Under the pieces are notes generated by a model, which saw only the letters and a list, made by a program, of their open reading frames with translations, was not told where the DNA came from and made no database searches. The translations under genes and the position numbers were made by a program. Positions 1-8,790 of a stretch of DNA of 64,000 nt are shown here, piece after piece (within the stretch, counting starts at the first letter, position 1; each line of letters begins with the position of its first letter). This DNA comes from Enterobacter sp. 638 (GTDB lineage Bacteria; Pseudomonadota; Gammaproteobacteria; Enterobacterales; Enterobacteriaceae): positions 2,976,001-3,040,000 of the forward strand of contig NC_009436.1 of assembly GCF_000016325.1 (NCBI RefSeq), written 5' to 3'.

Positions 1-1248
1 GGCCGTCGCCCAGCCGCCTTTCACCGTCATCGTATCGGTCGCGTTATAGACCAGATACGCACGCGGGCTCCAGTGATCGCCGTAGGTTTCGTGGTCGTCC
101 ATACGCACGCCGGTGGTCAACGCCAGCGGCTCGAAGATACGCCATTCGTCTTCGATAAAGAGCGCATACTGGCTGGCCGAGGTGTTACTGCTGTTGCCGC
201 CCGTCAGGTTGACCGGATCCTCAAGCTTATCGTGACGCCATTCGCCGCCCAGAGTCAGCAACTGGTTGATTTCACCCAGCGGCAACACGTACTTGCCGTC
301 CACGGCATTGCTTTCTGAGGTAATCGGGCTGCTGTTTCCCGGATTTTTGTTATCGACTTTTTCGCCGTAAACTTTCAGCTCGCTGTTACCCACATCCCAG
401 CGGCCATTGTGACTCAGAGAATAATTCTGGCGATCCAGACGGTTCTTGTTAAGCGAGTCGGAGTCGCGATCCTGACGGTCGTAGCCGTAGCCTGCGGTAA
501 AATCATGATTTTCGTCTGGCGTCCAGGCGAACTCCACATTCCCGTTGCGGCTGGTAAAGCCTTCGATGCGCGGCGTTTCCCCGGTCGCGGTAGTGGACGA
601 TTTTTGCTGATCGTCTTTTTCACGCTTAGACAGGCTTCCGTAGGCCTTTAGGCCCAGCACGCCGTCCACCAGCGGACCGCTGGTAAAGAACTGGCCGTTG
701 TAGGTATCACCACGGTCGCGGTGATGCTGAATAGTGGTGTCCGCCGTCAGCGTACCCGTCCATTTTTGACCAATTTTTTTGGTGATGATATTCACCACGC
801 CGCCCAGCGCATCGGAACCATACAGCGATGACATTGGCCCGCGCACCACTTCGATACGCTCAATGGCGTCAACCGGGATCCAGTTGAGATCGAAATCGTT
901 GTGGCGGAATACGGCATTACGCGAGCTGACACGTTTGCCGTCAACCAGAATCAGCGTATAGCTGCTGTCCAGTCCACGGATACTCACGCCTTTACGGTTA
1001 TCCCCTTCGCTGGTTAATTGCACGCCAGGCACTTCTCGCAGGACATCTTTCAGATTATTGACCGGCTTACGTTGCAGATCTTGCTGAGTAATGACGCTGA
1101 TACTGGCGGGTGCATCTTTGAGATTCTGTTCGGTGGCCGACGCAGTGACAACCATCGTGTCGCCAGATTCCGCAGCAATAACAGGCAGGGCAAGGGACAG
1201 TGCGGACGCACAAAGTCCTCCCCTTACGAAGGGATTCAACCTAAACAT
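1..1248 (-). CDS. cirA: TonB-dependent catecholate siderophore/colicin I receptor CirA, 3' end missing
   Basis: Outer-membrane receptor that imports catecholate iron complexes using TonB energy; the E. coli protein also binds colicin Ia. The window holds the first 416 codons and the frame runs off the left edge; the E. coli protein is about 663 residues, so roughly 250 C-terminal residues (barrel strands) lie outside. The protein begins [10 protein letters not shown], with a signal peptide ending near PVIAAES, then a TonB box (DTMVVTAS) and a plug domain with the typical VVNIITKK segment. The ATG at 1246-1248 was chosen because GGAG precedes it and it matches the family N-terminus. A Fur-like box lies about 180 bp upstream, in line with iron repression known for the family. 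Identification is by recalled similarity. Confidence 0.95.
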   Translation of the reverse strand, partial: MFRLNPFVRGGLCASALSLALPVIAAESGDTMVVTASATEQNLKDAPASISVITQQDLQRKPVNNLKDVLREVPGVQLTSEGDNRKGVSIRGLDSSYTLILVDGKRVSSRNAVFRHNDFDLNWIPVDAIERIEVVRGPMSSLYGSDALGGVVNIITKKIGQKWTGTLTADTTIQHHRDRGDTYNGQFFTSGPLVDGVLGLKAYGSLSKREKDDQQKSSTTATGETPRIEGFTSRNGNVEFAWTPDENHDFTAGYGYDRQDRDSDSLNKNRLDRQNYSLSHNGRWDVGNSELKVYGEKVDNKNPGNSSPITSESNAVDGKYVLPLGEINQLLTLGGEWRHDKLEDPVNLTGGNSSNTSASQYALFIEDEWRIFEPLALTTGVRMDDHETYGDHWSPRAYLVYNATDTMTVKGGWATA

Positions 1249-1427
1249 TCCATTTCTCCATGAGGTAAACACAACAATATCAAATCGTTATTGCTCACAA
1301 TGCATTGCGCTCCGCCTGGCCGGTCGGAAGTGTGTTTCTGTGCAGGTGCGGCAGTCACGTCCTCGTCTAAAAAGCCCGCGACGTTGACGGCTTCATCCTT
1401 TTAAAAATCGACGTAACGATAAAGCAA

Positions 1428-1446
1428 ACGATAACTATTATCAATT
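1428..1446 (-). promoter_or_regulatory. Fur-like box upstream of cirA
   Basis: The top strand reads acgataactattatcaatt, which carries the GATAA..TATTATC core of the 19-bp Fur consensus (GATAATGATAATCATTATC). It lies between cirA and lysP on the cirA promoter side. Fur control of cirA is established in E. coli; the site here is assigned by eye. Confidence 0.55.
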
Positions 1447-1485
1447 AAATTGTTAACAATTATGTCTTTTCTCCATACTGTGGAC

Positions 1486-1516
1486 ATAAAAAAACCCGCT
1501 CAGTTGAGCGGGTTTG
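1486..1516 (-). terminator. Rho-independent terminator after lysP
   Basis: The stem AAACCCGCTC / GAGCGGGTTT with a short loop is followed on the minus strand by a T-run (TTTTTTTATG). It sits about 18 bp past the lysP stop codon. Confidence 0.85.
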
Positions 1517-1533
1517 AAAGAGAGGAAATGCGA

Positions 1534-3003
1534 TTATTTTTTGAATCGTCCAGGGAAGTCCATTTCACTGTAGCTGACGAACCGCGTGCCTTTTGTCAGT
1601 TTGTAGCCAAACCAGATAATCAGGAACAGCGGAATTCCGATATACGTCGCCATCACGCCGCCCCAGTCAATGGTGTCTGACAGGAAGGCTTCGTAGTTCT
1701 GACCGAGCGTGATGATCAGACACAGAATGAACGCGAAGATCGGCCCAATCGGGAAGAATCCTGAGCGGTACGGCAGGTCGTTAATATCGTGCCCTTGCAT
1801 AACGTAACCGCGACGGAAACGATAGTGACTGATGGCAATCCCCAGCCAGGCGATGAAGCCCGTCATCCCGGACGTATTCAGCAACCAAAGATAGACCGTC
1901 TTATTACCAAACATGGAGGTCAGGAAGCACAGACCCGCGACCACTGTTGTGGCGTACAGCGCATTACGCGGCACACCGCCGCGTGACAGTTTGGCGAAAA
2001 TGCGTGGCGCTTTACCGTCGCACGCCAGGGTGTACAGCATACGCGTTGAGGCGTACATGCCGGAGTTACCCGCAGAAAGCACCGCCGTCAGGATAACCGC
2101 GTTCATCACCGCCGCTGCTGAGAGCAGACCAGCATGCTGGAAGACCAGCGTGAACGGGCTAACGCTGATGTCTTTCACATCGTTACGCAGCAGACTCGGG
2201 TCGGTGTAAGGAATGATCAGGCTGATAATCAGGATCGCGAACACGTAGAACAGCAGAATACGCCAGAACACCTGACGCACTGCGCGCGGAATGTTCTTCT
2301 CCGGATCTTCGGATTCACCGGCAGCAATACCAATCAGTTCCGTTCCCTGGAAAGAGAAACCCACAATCATGGCCACGCCAATCATCGCCGCAAAACCGCC
2401 GGCAAACGGCGCATCGCCAATTTCCCAGTTGCTCCAGCCCGCAGGTTCCGCGCCTTTAAAGATGCCCACAATCATCGCCACGCCGACGATGATGAAGATA
2501 ATCACGGTCGTCACTTTGATCAGGGAGAACCAGTATTCTGCCTCACCAAAACCACGTACGGAGATGTAGTTCAGCAGGAAAATCACCGCCAGGAAGATAG
2601 CGCTCCAGATCCAGCCCGGCGTGTCCGGGAACCACCAGTTCATCACCAGCTGCGCGGCCACGAGGTCAACAGCGATAGTCACCGCCCAGTTGTACCAGTA
2701 GTTCCAGCCCAGCGCGAAGCCGAAGCCTTCTTCTACATATTTTTGACCGTAAGTCGAAAAGGAGCCGGAGACCGGCATGTATGCCGCCAGTTCGCCCAGG
2801 CTGGTCATCAGGAAGTACACCATCAGGCCAATCAACATATACGAAAACAGCGCGCCGCCAGGACCTGCCGCTGAAATGGTTGCACCGGATGCAACAAAAA
2901 GACCTGTACCAATCGATCCGCCAATGGCGATCATTGTCAGGTGACGCGCCTTGAGTTCGCGACGTAGCGCGGGCGCTTCTGTGGTTTTATTTTCTGAAAC
3001 CAT
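1534..3003 (-). CDS. lysP: Lysine-specific permease LysP
   Basis: Inner-membrane amino acid-polyamine-organocation (APC) family permease that takes up L-lysine; in E. coli it also acts as the lysine co-sensor of CadC. The protein is 489 residues, the same length as E. coli LysP. It has about twelve hydrophobic segments, and the first carries the APC glycine motif (IGGSIGTGLFVASG). The cytoplasmic N-terminus is MVSENKTTEAPALRREL. The ATG at 3001-3003 is the only sensible start. A TGCTACAAT extended -10-like element lies near 3038-3046 on the minus strand. It is monocistronic: a terminator follows, and yeiE upstream in the same direction is about 160 bp away. Confidence 0.96.
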   Translation of the reverse strand: MVSENKTTEAPALRRELKARHLTMIAIGGSIGTGLFVASGATISAAGPGGALFSYMLIGLMVYFLMTSLGELAAYMPVSGSFSTYGQKYVEEGFGFALGWNYWYNWAVTIAVDLVAAQLVMNWWFPDTPGWIWSAIFLAVIFLLNYISVRGFGEAEYWFSLIKVTTVIIFIIVGVAMIVGIFKGAEPAGWSNWEIGDAPFAGGFAAMIGVAMIVGFSFQGTELIGIAAGESEDPEKNIPRAVRQVFWRILLFYVFAILIISLIIPYTDPSLLRNDVKDISVSPFTLVFQHAGLLSAAAVMNAVILTAVLSAGNSGMYASTRMLYTLACDGKAPRIFAKLSRGGVPRNALYATTVVAGLCFLTSMFGNKTVYLWLLNTSGMTGFIAWLGIAISHYRFRRGYVMQGHDINDLPYRSGFFPIGPIFAFILCLIITLGQNYEAFLSDTIDWGGVMATYIGIPLFLIIWFGYKLTKGTRFVSYSEMDFPGRFKK

Positions 3004-3161
3004 GTGAAAATGCTGTCCATTTTAAAAATGAGGCGCGATTGTAGCAGACGATCCGCGTTCCTTCCGGCAGAAATGCGCAGTTATAAGAGAGCTTCATGAC
3101 TGGCCCTGGATTATAAGTAACGCTGAGATTCCTCCTCCACTCCGCGTGGAGAAGGAGAAGG

Positions 3162-4028
3162 CTAATTGTTGCAGTAACGCAGAAAACGCTGAAGAGAGCT
3201 GGAGAGATGCTTCTGGCGATGATGAATACACCACAACGTGCGCACCAGCTTAGGTAACGGGACGGGGATTTCCACCAGCGAGCCGCTTTCAAGCTGTTCA
3301 GCAATCACCCGGCGCGACAAACAACTGATTCCCAGACCGTGTCGCACGGCGTGTTTGATGGCTTCGGAATTCCCTAATTCCATCCCCAGATGAAACTGCG
3401 GCAAATGCGAAAGCAGCAGATAATCGACGATCTCGCGCGTGCCGGAACCGTGTTCACGTAATATCCACGGGGCTTGCGCGAGGCGTTCCAGCGTGACGTC
3501 GCCCTGCAACAACGCAGAAGCCGGAGACGCAAAGACCACCAGTTCATCTTCCAGCCACGGCTCGGCAATAATATCGACGTTGTGACACGGCCCTTCGATA
3601 AGCCCAATATCCACGCGGAAATCAATAATAGCGTTAATCACGTCCTGACTATTGCCGACGCTCATCTCCAGCGGCAGCGTCGGGAAATCGCGACGATAGC
3701 GGGCAATCACTTCCGGGAGAATATAGTTCCCGATGGTGCTACTGGCGAATACACGAATGGCACCGTTTTCCTCGCGGAATAACTGCTCAATTTCAACCGC
3801 TTGCTCCAGTAGCGCCAGCGCGCGCGGGTACAGCAATCGCCCATGTTCATTCACTACCAGGCGTTTACCTACCCGGTCAAAAAGCTGAACGCGAAGCTGG
3901 CCTTCGAGATCGGTCAGCGCTGCGCTCACCGCAGACTGTGACAATGCCAGGCGCACAGAGGCCTGAGTCGTCGACCCACTTTTCAGCACTTCGGCAAAAA
4001 CTTCAAGCTGACGCAATGTAATGTGCAT
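3162..4028 (-). CDS. yeiE: LysR-family transcriptional regulator YeiE
   Basis: LysR-type regulator of 288 residues. The N-terminal winged helix-turn-helix (about residues 1-60: [19 protein letters not shown], then the [16 protein letters not shown] recognition region) is followed by a periplasmic-binding-protein-like effector domain. It is transcribed divergently from yeiH, with 98 bp between the start codons, the classic arrangement in which a LysR protein controls its neighbour. Work on Salmonella and Cronobacter, as I recall it, connects YeiE with sulfite tolerance and yeiH; that is recalled, not shown here. The E. coli protein is of similar length (about 293). Confidence 0.92.
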   Translation of the reverse strand: MHITLRQLEVFAEVLKSGSTTQASVRLALSQSAVSAALTDLEGQLRVQLFDRVGKRLVVNEHGRLLYPRALALLEQAVEIEQLFREENGAIRVFASSTIGNYILPEVIARYRRDFPTLPLEMSVGNSQDVINAIIDFRVDIGLIEGPCHNVDIIAEPWLEDELVVFASPASALLQGDVTLERLAQAPWILREHGSGTREIVDYLLLSHLPQFHLGMELGNSEAIKHAVRHGLGISCLSRRVIAEQLESGSLVEIPVPLPKLVRTLWCIHHRQKHLSSSLQRFLRYCNN

Positions 4029-4049
4029 GGTTGCTTACCACTTATAAAG

Positions 4050-4070
4050 ATTAATTATAAATATATAATC
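4050..4070. promoter_or_regulatory. AT-rich palindrome in the yeiE-yeiH divergent promoter, candidate YeiE operator
   Basis: ATTATA-AATA-TATAAT (4054-4069) is a perfect 6+6 palindrome in the 98-bp gap between the divergent yeiE and yeiH starts. Its size and T-N-A symmetry suit a LysR-type site. No footprint is known to me, so the assignment to YeiE is inference from position. Confidence 0.4.
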
Positions 4071-4126
4071 AATTTTATTTTTAAGCCAGAGCGCCGTAAT
4101 CTTTTAACCAGAGAGAGGAGAAGGTT

Positions 4127-5173
4127 ATGACAGCAATCACCCTACACAATCATCGTTCAGTGTGGCATTACGTACCGGGGCTTGCGCTCAGCGCCGCCAT
4201 CACCGGCGCAGCATTATGGGGCGGGAGTATTCCAGCCGTCGCTGGCGCCGGGTTTAGCGCACTCACGCTGGCTATTCTGCTCGGCATGGTGGTCGGTAAT
4301 ACGGTTTATCCGCAGATTTCACAATCTTGCGATGGCGGTGTGATTTTCGCCAAACAGCACCTGCTGCGTCTGGGCATTATTCTTTATGGTTTCCGCCTCA
4401 CCTTTTCGCAGATTGCGGACGTCGGCGTCAGCGGGATTGCCATTGATGTGCTGACGCTGACCAGCACCTTTTTACTGGCCTGCTTTATCGGCCAAAAAGT
4501 CTTCGGTCTGGATAAAAAAACCAGCTGGCTGATTGGTGCGGGCAGCAGTATTTGCGGTGCCGCGGCAGTGCTCGCGACGGAACCGGTGGTCAAAGCGGAA
4601 TCCAGCAAAGTGACGGTTGCGGTCGCGACCGTGGTTATCTTCGGTACGCTGGCGATTTTCCTTTATCCAGCAATGTATCCGCTTGTTGCGCACTGGTTTA
4701 CGCCTGAAACGTACGGCATTTATATCGGTTCAACGATGCACGAAGTGGCGCAGGTTGTCGCTGCAGGTCACGCCATTAGCCCTGAGGCGGAGAATTCAGC
4801 GGTCATTGCCAAAATGCTGCGCGTGATGATGCTGGCACCGTTCCTGATTATTCTGGCCGCGCGCGTTAAACAGCTGACGCCCGCTGGGAAAGGAGAAAAA
4901 AGTAAAATCACCATTCCATGGTTTGCGATTCTGTTTATCGCCGTGGCGGTGTTTAACTCCTTCCATCTGCTGCCAAAAACAATCGTTGATATGCTGGTCA
5001 CGCTGGATACCGTGCTGCTGGCGATGGCGATGGCGGCGCTCGGCGTCACCACGCACGTCAGCGCACTGAAAAAAGCAGGTGCAAAACCCCTGCTGATGGC
5101 ATTAATTCTCTTTGTCTGGCTGATTGTCGGCGGGGGGGCTATCAACCTGGCCGTGCATAGTGTGATGGCATAA
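4127..5173 (+). CDS. yeiH: YeiH, UPF0324-family inner-membrane protein (putative sulfite/anion exporter)
   Basis: Polytopic membrane protein of 348 residues (E. coli about 349) with roughly ten hydrophobic helices. It begins MTAITLHNHRSVWHYVPGLA and has glycine-rich helices (GAGSSICGAAAVLATEP, GSTMHEVAQVVAAGHA) typical of the UPF0324 family. GAGAGGAGAAGG before the ATG at 4127 is a strong ribosome binding site. It is divergent from yeiE, which suggests control by that regulator, and lies 64 bp upstream of nfo in the same direction. The substrate is not visible in the sequence; a role in sulfite stress has been proposed for relatives. Confidence 0.9.
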   Translation: MTAITLHNHRSVWHYVPGLALSAAITGAALWGGSIPAVAGAGFSALTLAILLGMVVGNTVYPQISQSCDGGVIFAKQHLLRLGIILYGFRLTFSQIADVGVSGIAIDVLTLTSTFLLACFIGQKVFGLDKKTSWLIGAGSSICGAAAVLATEPVVKAESSKVTVAVATVVIFGTLAIFLYPAMYPLVAHWFTPETYGIYIGSTMHEVAQVVAAGHAISPEAENSAVIAKMLRVMMLAPFLIILAARVKQLTPAGKGEKSKITIPWFAILFIAVAVFNSFHLLPKTIVDMLVTLDTVLLAMAMAALGVTTHVSALKKAGAKPLLMALILFVWLIVGGGAINLAVHSVMA

Positions 5174-5183
5174 AGCACTACAT
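5165..5183 (+). promoter_or_regulatory. mar/sox/rob-type box of the nfo promoter
   Basis: ATGGCATAAAGCACTACAT matches the marbox consensus AYnGCACnnWnnRYYAAAY at all but two specified positions. It starts inside the last codons of yeiH. A TATCAT -10 element at 5203-5208 is 17 bp from the hexamer 5180-5185 that overlaps the end of the box, as at class II SoxS promoters. nfo is a known soxRS-regulon member in E. coli. Assigned by eye. Confidence 0.6.
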
Positions 5184-5187
5184 CCTT

Positions 5188-5230
5188 CTCCTGTTAACCC
5201 GCTATCATAAGCGTTTCGGGTTAACAGGAG
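5188..5230 (+). repeat. Perfect 13-bp inverted repeat covering the nfo ribosome binding site
   Basis: The left arm CTCCTGTTAACCC (5188-5200) and right arm GGGTTAACAGGAG (5218-5230) are exact reverse complements around a 17-nt loop. The right arm ends in AGGAG, the Shine-Dalgarno of nfo (ATG at 5238). An RNA that includes both arms, such as read-through from yeiH, would hide that site. RNA started at the proposed nfo promoter (about 5214-5216) would lack the left arm. It may also serve as a weak terminator for yeiH, though only TCCCTTT follows. Confidence 0.7.
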
Positions 5231-5237
5231 TCCCTTT

Positions 5238-6095
5238 ATGAAATATGTTGGAGCGCACGTCAGCGCAGCAGGCGGTCTTGCGAATGCCGCCATCCGCGCC
5301 GCCGAAATCGAGGCGACCGCTTTCGCCCTGTTCACCAAAAATCAGCGCCAGTGGCGCGCTGCGCCGCTCACTCCTGAAATAATTAATGATTTCAAAGCAG
5401 CCTGTGAAAAGTATAACTTCGGGCCGGGGCAGATCCTGCCGCACGACAGTTATCTCATCAATCTGGGCCATCCGGTTCAGGAAGCGCTGGATAAATCACG
5501 TGAGGCGTTTCTGGATGAATTACAGCGTTGCGAACAGCTTGGCCTGACGCTGCTGAATTTCCATCCGGGCAGCCATCTGATGCAAATCGACGAAGACGCC
5601 TGTCTGGCACGCATTGCGGAATCCATCAACATTGCGCTGGCACAAACGGAAGGCGTCACGGCAGTTATCGAAAACACCGCCGGGCAAGGCAGTAATCTGG
5701 GTTTCAAGTTTGAACATCTGGCAGCAATTATCGATGGCGTGGAAGATAAAACGCGCGTGGGCGTGTGCATCGATACCTGTCATGCCTTTGCAGCGGGATA
5801 CGATCTGCGCAGTCAGGAAGAGTGCGAGAAAACCTTTGCAGAATTTGAGCGTATTGTCGGCTTCAAGTATCTGCGTGGTATGCATTTGAACGATGCGAAA
5901 AGCGCGTTTGGCAGCCGTGTTGACCGCCACCACAGCCTCGGCGAAGGCAATATTGGTCACGATGCGTTCCGCTTTATTATGCAGGACCCGCGTTTTGACG
6001 GCATTCCCATGGTGCTGGAGACGGTGAATCCAGATATCTGGGCGGAAGAAATCGCCTGGCTGAAAGCACAGCAGACCGCTGAACAAGCGGCATAA
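5238..6095 (+). CDS. nfo: Endonuclease IV (AP endonuclease)
   Basis: Zinc-dependent apurinic/apyrimidinic endonuclease and 3'-phosphodiesterase of base excision repair. The protein has 285 residues, the same as E. coli Nfo. It is a TIM barrel with recognisable family segments: [14 protein letters not shown] at the start, [37 protein letters not shown] and [23 protein letters not shown], which supply the trinuclear zinc ligands. AACAGGAG sits 7 nt before the ATG and lies within one arm of an inverted repeat. Expression is probably induced by SoxS or MarA from the box at 5165-5183. A shared terminator separates it from the convergent fruA. Confidence 0.97.
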   Translation: MKYVGAHVSAAGGLANAAIRAAEIEATAFALFTKNQRQWRAAPLTPEIINDFKAACEKYNFGPGQILPHDSYLINLGHPVQEALDKSREAFLDELQRCEQLGLTLLNFHPGSHLMQIDEDACLARIAESINIALAQTEGVTAVIENTAGQGSNLGFKFEHLAAIIDGVEDKTRVGVCIDTCHAFAAGYDLRSQEECEKTFAEFERIVGFKYLRGMHLNDAKSAFGSRVDRHHSLGEGNIGHDAFRFIMQDPRFDGIPMVLETVNPDIWAEEIAWLKAQQTAEQAA

Positions 6096-6130
6096 AAAAA
6101 GCCGGGTCGCATTAGCACCCGGCTTTTTAT
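6095..6130. terminator. Bidirectional terminator between nfo and fruA
   Basis: GCCGGGT (6101-6107) and ACCCGGC (6117-6123) form a stem with A7 to the left and T5 to the right, so it can stop both convergent genes. Confidence 0.85.
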
Positions 6131-6143
6131 TGATTCAACGATC

Positions 6144-7835
6144 TTATGCTGCTTTAGCTACCGCTGCAGATTCCACTTCCGGGCGCTTCAGCACCGCGTA
6201 AGACAGACCAGCAATCAGCGTACCCGCAATAATCGCGAACAGATAACCCAGCACCGGCGTAATCGCACCAGGAATCAGCAGAACGAACAGACCACCGTGT
6301 GGTGCCATCAGTTTTGCGCCGATTGCCATGGAGATAGCCCCCGTCACCGCGCCGCCAACGATACAGCAAGGCAGAACGCGCATTGGGTCACGTGCGGCAA
6401 ACGGAATGGCACCTTCAGTGATGAAGCACAAACCGAGAACCAGAGCCGCTTTGCCCCCTTCCTGCTGCGCTTTATCAAACTTACGGCGTGCGATAATCGT
6501 TGCCAGGCCCAATGCCAGTGGTGGCACCATACCCGCGGCCATGATTGCCGCCATTGGCGCATAGGTCTGGGTACTCAGCAGGCCAACACCAAAGGCATAT
6601 GCCGCTTTGTTTACCGGACCGCCCATGTCGGTACACATCATGCCGCCCAGGATTGCGCCCAGCAGTACCGCGTTCGCAGTACCCATGGTTTGCAGCCAGT
6701 GGGTCAGACCTTCAAGGATGCCAGCAACCGGCTTACCAATCAGGTAGATCATGCCCAGACCCACCACAAGGCTGGAAATCAGTGGAATGATCAGGATCGG
6801 TTTCAGCGCTTCCATACTTTGCGGCAGCTTCAGCTTAGAGCTGATCGCTTTCGCTACATAACCCGCCAGGAAACCGGCGATAATACCGCCGATGAAGCCT
6901 GAGCCGGTGCTCACTGCCAGCATGCCGCCGATAAGACCTGGCGTCAGACCTGGACGGTCAGCAATGGAAAATGCAATGTAACCCGCCAGCACTGGCACCA
7001 TTAGCGCAAACGCTGAACCGCCACCAATCTGCATCAGTGCTGCAGCCAGCGTGCCCGGCTCTTTAAACGCTTCGATACCGAAGGCAAAAGAGAGCGCGAT
7101 ACACAAACCGCCCGCCACCACCATCGGCAGCATGTAAGAAACACCCGTCAGCAGGTGACGATAAGCGCCCGCGGACTCTTTCTTGCCTTCGCTTGCAGAT
7201 TGCGATTTTGCCGATGCCTGATACGGCTTAGCTTCGGCCAGCGCCTTATCAAACTCCTGTGCCGTTTTCTTCAGCGCCAGGCCGGTTGAGGTGCGATACA
7301 TCGGCTTACCGGCAAATTTTGCCAGGTCCACTTCAATATCTGCCGCCACAATCACCAGATCCGCTTCAGCCACTTCTTCAGCTGTAATCGCATTGCCAGC
7401 GCCCACAGAACCACGGGTTTCAACCTTCACCCACCAGCCGCGTTTTTTCGCTTCGGTTTCGATGGCTTCAGCCGCCATAAAGGTATGTGCCACGCCGGTT
7501 GGGCAGGCGGTGATTGCCACAACGCGTTTTGGACCCGTTGCAGAGACAGCTGCATCGGCGACCGGCGCGCTGTAAATCGCCGCGTGGCCTTTTGCTTCGC
7601 TCAGGAATAATTCTGGATGTGCCACGGCGCGATTAATATCGCCCAGCCACACTTTTTTGCCGTTCAGCGCACTGTCAGCGGGCATTTTGTCGCCCAGAAC
7701 AATCGCCAGTTCAGCGTCATTTGGGTTATCGACAATTTCAACATGCGCTTTGTGTGCCGCTGCGCCCAGCAGCGTTTTCGCCATATAGGCGCGAGCCTGT
7801 CCAAGACTGGAATCAATGATCAGCAGCGTTTTCAT
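6144..7835 (-). CDS. fruA: Fructose-specific PTS enzyme IIB'BC
   Basis: Inner-membrane permease that imports fructose and phosphorylates it to fructose 1-phosphate. The protein has 563 residues, as in E. coli. Order: a degenerate IIB' domain (about 1-100), the active IIB domain (about 105-205, phosphocysteine in ITACPTGVAHTFMAAEAIE), a linker, then the IIC membrane domain (from about 225) with about ten helices. It is the last gene of fruB-fruK-fruA, 16 bp after fruK, with GGAGAGG before the ATG. Expression is expected to be induced when fructose 1-phosphate releases Cra from the operators upstream of fruB. Confidence 0.97.
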   Translation of the reverse strand: MKTLLIIDSSLGQARAYMAKTLLGAAAHKAHVEIVDNPNDAELAIVLGDKMPADSALNGKKVWLGDINRAVAHPELFLSEAKGHAAIYSAPVADAAVSATGPKRVVAITACPTGVAHTFMAAEAIETEAKKRGWWVKVETRGSVGAGNAITAEEVAEADLVIVAADIEVDLAKFAGKPMYRTSTGLALKKTAQEFDKALAEAKPYQASAKSQSASEGKKESAGAYRHLLTGVSYMLPMVVAGGLCIALSFAFGIEAFKEPGTLAAALMQIGGGSAFALMVPVLAGYIAFSIADRPGLTPGLIGGMLAVSTGSGFIGGIIAGFLAGYVAKAISSKLKLPQSMEALKPILIIPLISSLVVGLGMIYLIGKPVAGILEGLTHWLQTMGTANAVLLGAILGGMMCTDMGGPVNKAAYAFGVGLLSTQTYAPMAAIMAAGMVPPLALGLATIIARRKFDKAQQEGGKAALVLGLCFITEGAIPFAARDPMRVLPCCIVGGAVTGAISMAIGAKLMAPHGGLFVLLIPGAITPVLGYLFAIIAGTLIAGLSYAVLKRPEVESAAVAKAA

Positions 7836-7851
7836 TATGCCTCTCCTGCTG

Positions 7852-8790
7852 TTAGTTAAAAGGTTGTAAGTCGACGCGCGCCATCATCGCGGCCAACTGG
7901 GTACGTTCGGTAATACCAACATTGCTCTGGCTTACGGCCAGGGCAGCAACAGCGGTTGCAAGACGTAAAGTATGTTCACTGGATTCACGCATCAGCAGGC
8001 CATAGATCAGGCCGCCAACCATGGAATCCCCTGCGCCCACGGTACTCACAACTTCCACCGACGGTGGTTTGGCAATCCATTCGCCAGACGCGTTAACCCA
8101 CAACGCACCTTCCGCACCCAGAGAAATCACGACGTGAGCGATACCTTGTTCACGCAGCGCATGAGCGGCTTCAATAACATCTTTTAATTCTGGCAGTTTA
8201 CGACCCGCCCAGATCTCAAGTTCGCGACGGTTAGGTTTAACCAACCACGGAGACGCTTTAAGACCGGCAACCAGCGCTTCGCGGCTGCTGTCGAAGATAA
8301 TGCATGGACATTGGCTACGCAGACGCAGCATCCATTCGGTGAACGCTTCCGGGCTCACGCCAGACGGCAAACTGCCACTCACGCACACCATGTCAAACTG
8401 ACCAAGCCAGGTCAGAGAGTCGTTAACAAAGCGCTCCCAGTCCGCAGGCGTGACTTCAAAGCCGGAGAAGTTGAAGTCGGTCACTTCACCGTCTTTCTCT
8501 GTCAACTTAACGTTAATACGAGTGCGGCCCTGAACGACCTGGAAACGGTTCGCAATGCCCAGCTCGCTGAACAACTGCTGAAAACCATCCTGGTTGTCTT
8601 TTCCCAGGAAACCGCCCACGGTGACGTCGATGCCTAAATCTTTGAGCACCTTCGCAACGTTAATGCCTTTACCCGCGGCGTGCAGGCCAGTGGTTCGTAC
8701 GAGGTTGACTTCACCGCGTTCCACTTCTGGCGTAAAACCAACCAGATCGTAAGCGGGATTCAATGTAATGGTGGCGACACGTCTGCTCAT
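7852..8790 (-). CDS. fruK: 1-phosphofructokinase
   Basis: Phosphorylates fructose 1-phosphate to fructose 1,6-bisphosphate with ATP. The protein has 312 residues and belongs to the PfkB/ribokinase family: an N-terminal substrate-binding segment (GLHAAGKGINVAKVLKDLG) and a C-terminal PfkB signature with the catalytic Asp and anion hole (VSTVGAGDSMVGG). Its ATG overlaps the fruB stop codon by one base (TAATG), indicating translational coupling. It completes the fructose route between the PTS and glycolysis. Confidence 0.97.
   Translation of the reverse strand: MSRRVATITLNPAYDLVGFTPEVERGEVNLVRTTGLHAAGKGINVAKVLKDLGIDVTVGGFLGKDNQDGFQQLFSELGIANRFQVVQGRTRINVKLTEKDGEVTDFNFSGFEVTPADWERFVNDSLTWLGQFDMVCVSGSLPSGVSPEAFTEWMLRLRSQCPCIIFDSSREALVAGLKASPWLVKPNRRELEIWAGRKLPELKDVIEAAHALREQGIAHVVISLGAEGALWVNASGEWIAKPPSVEVVSTVGAGDSMVGGLIYGLLMRESSEHTLRLATAVAALAVSQSNVGITERTQLAAMMARVDLQPFN

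Noticed and set aside
2134..2874. 246-codon open frame opposite lysP
   Set aside because: Antisense shadow; low-complexity Arg/His/Gln composition.
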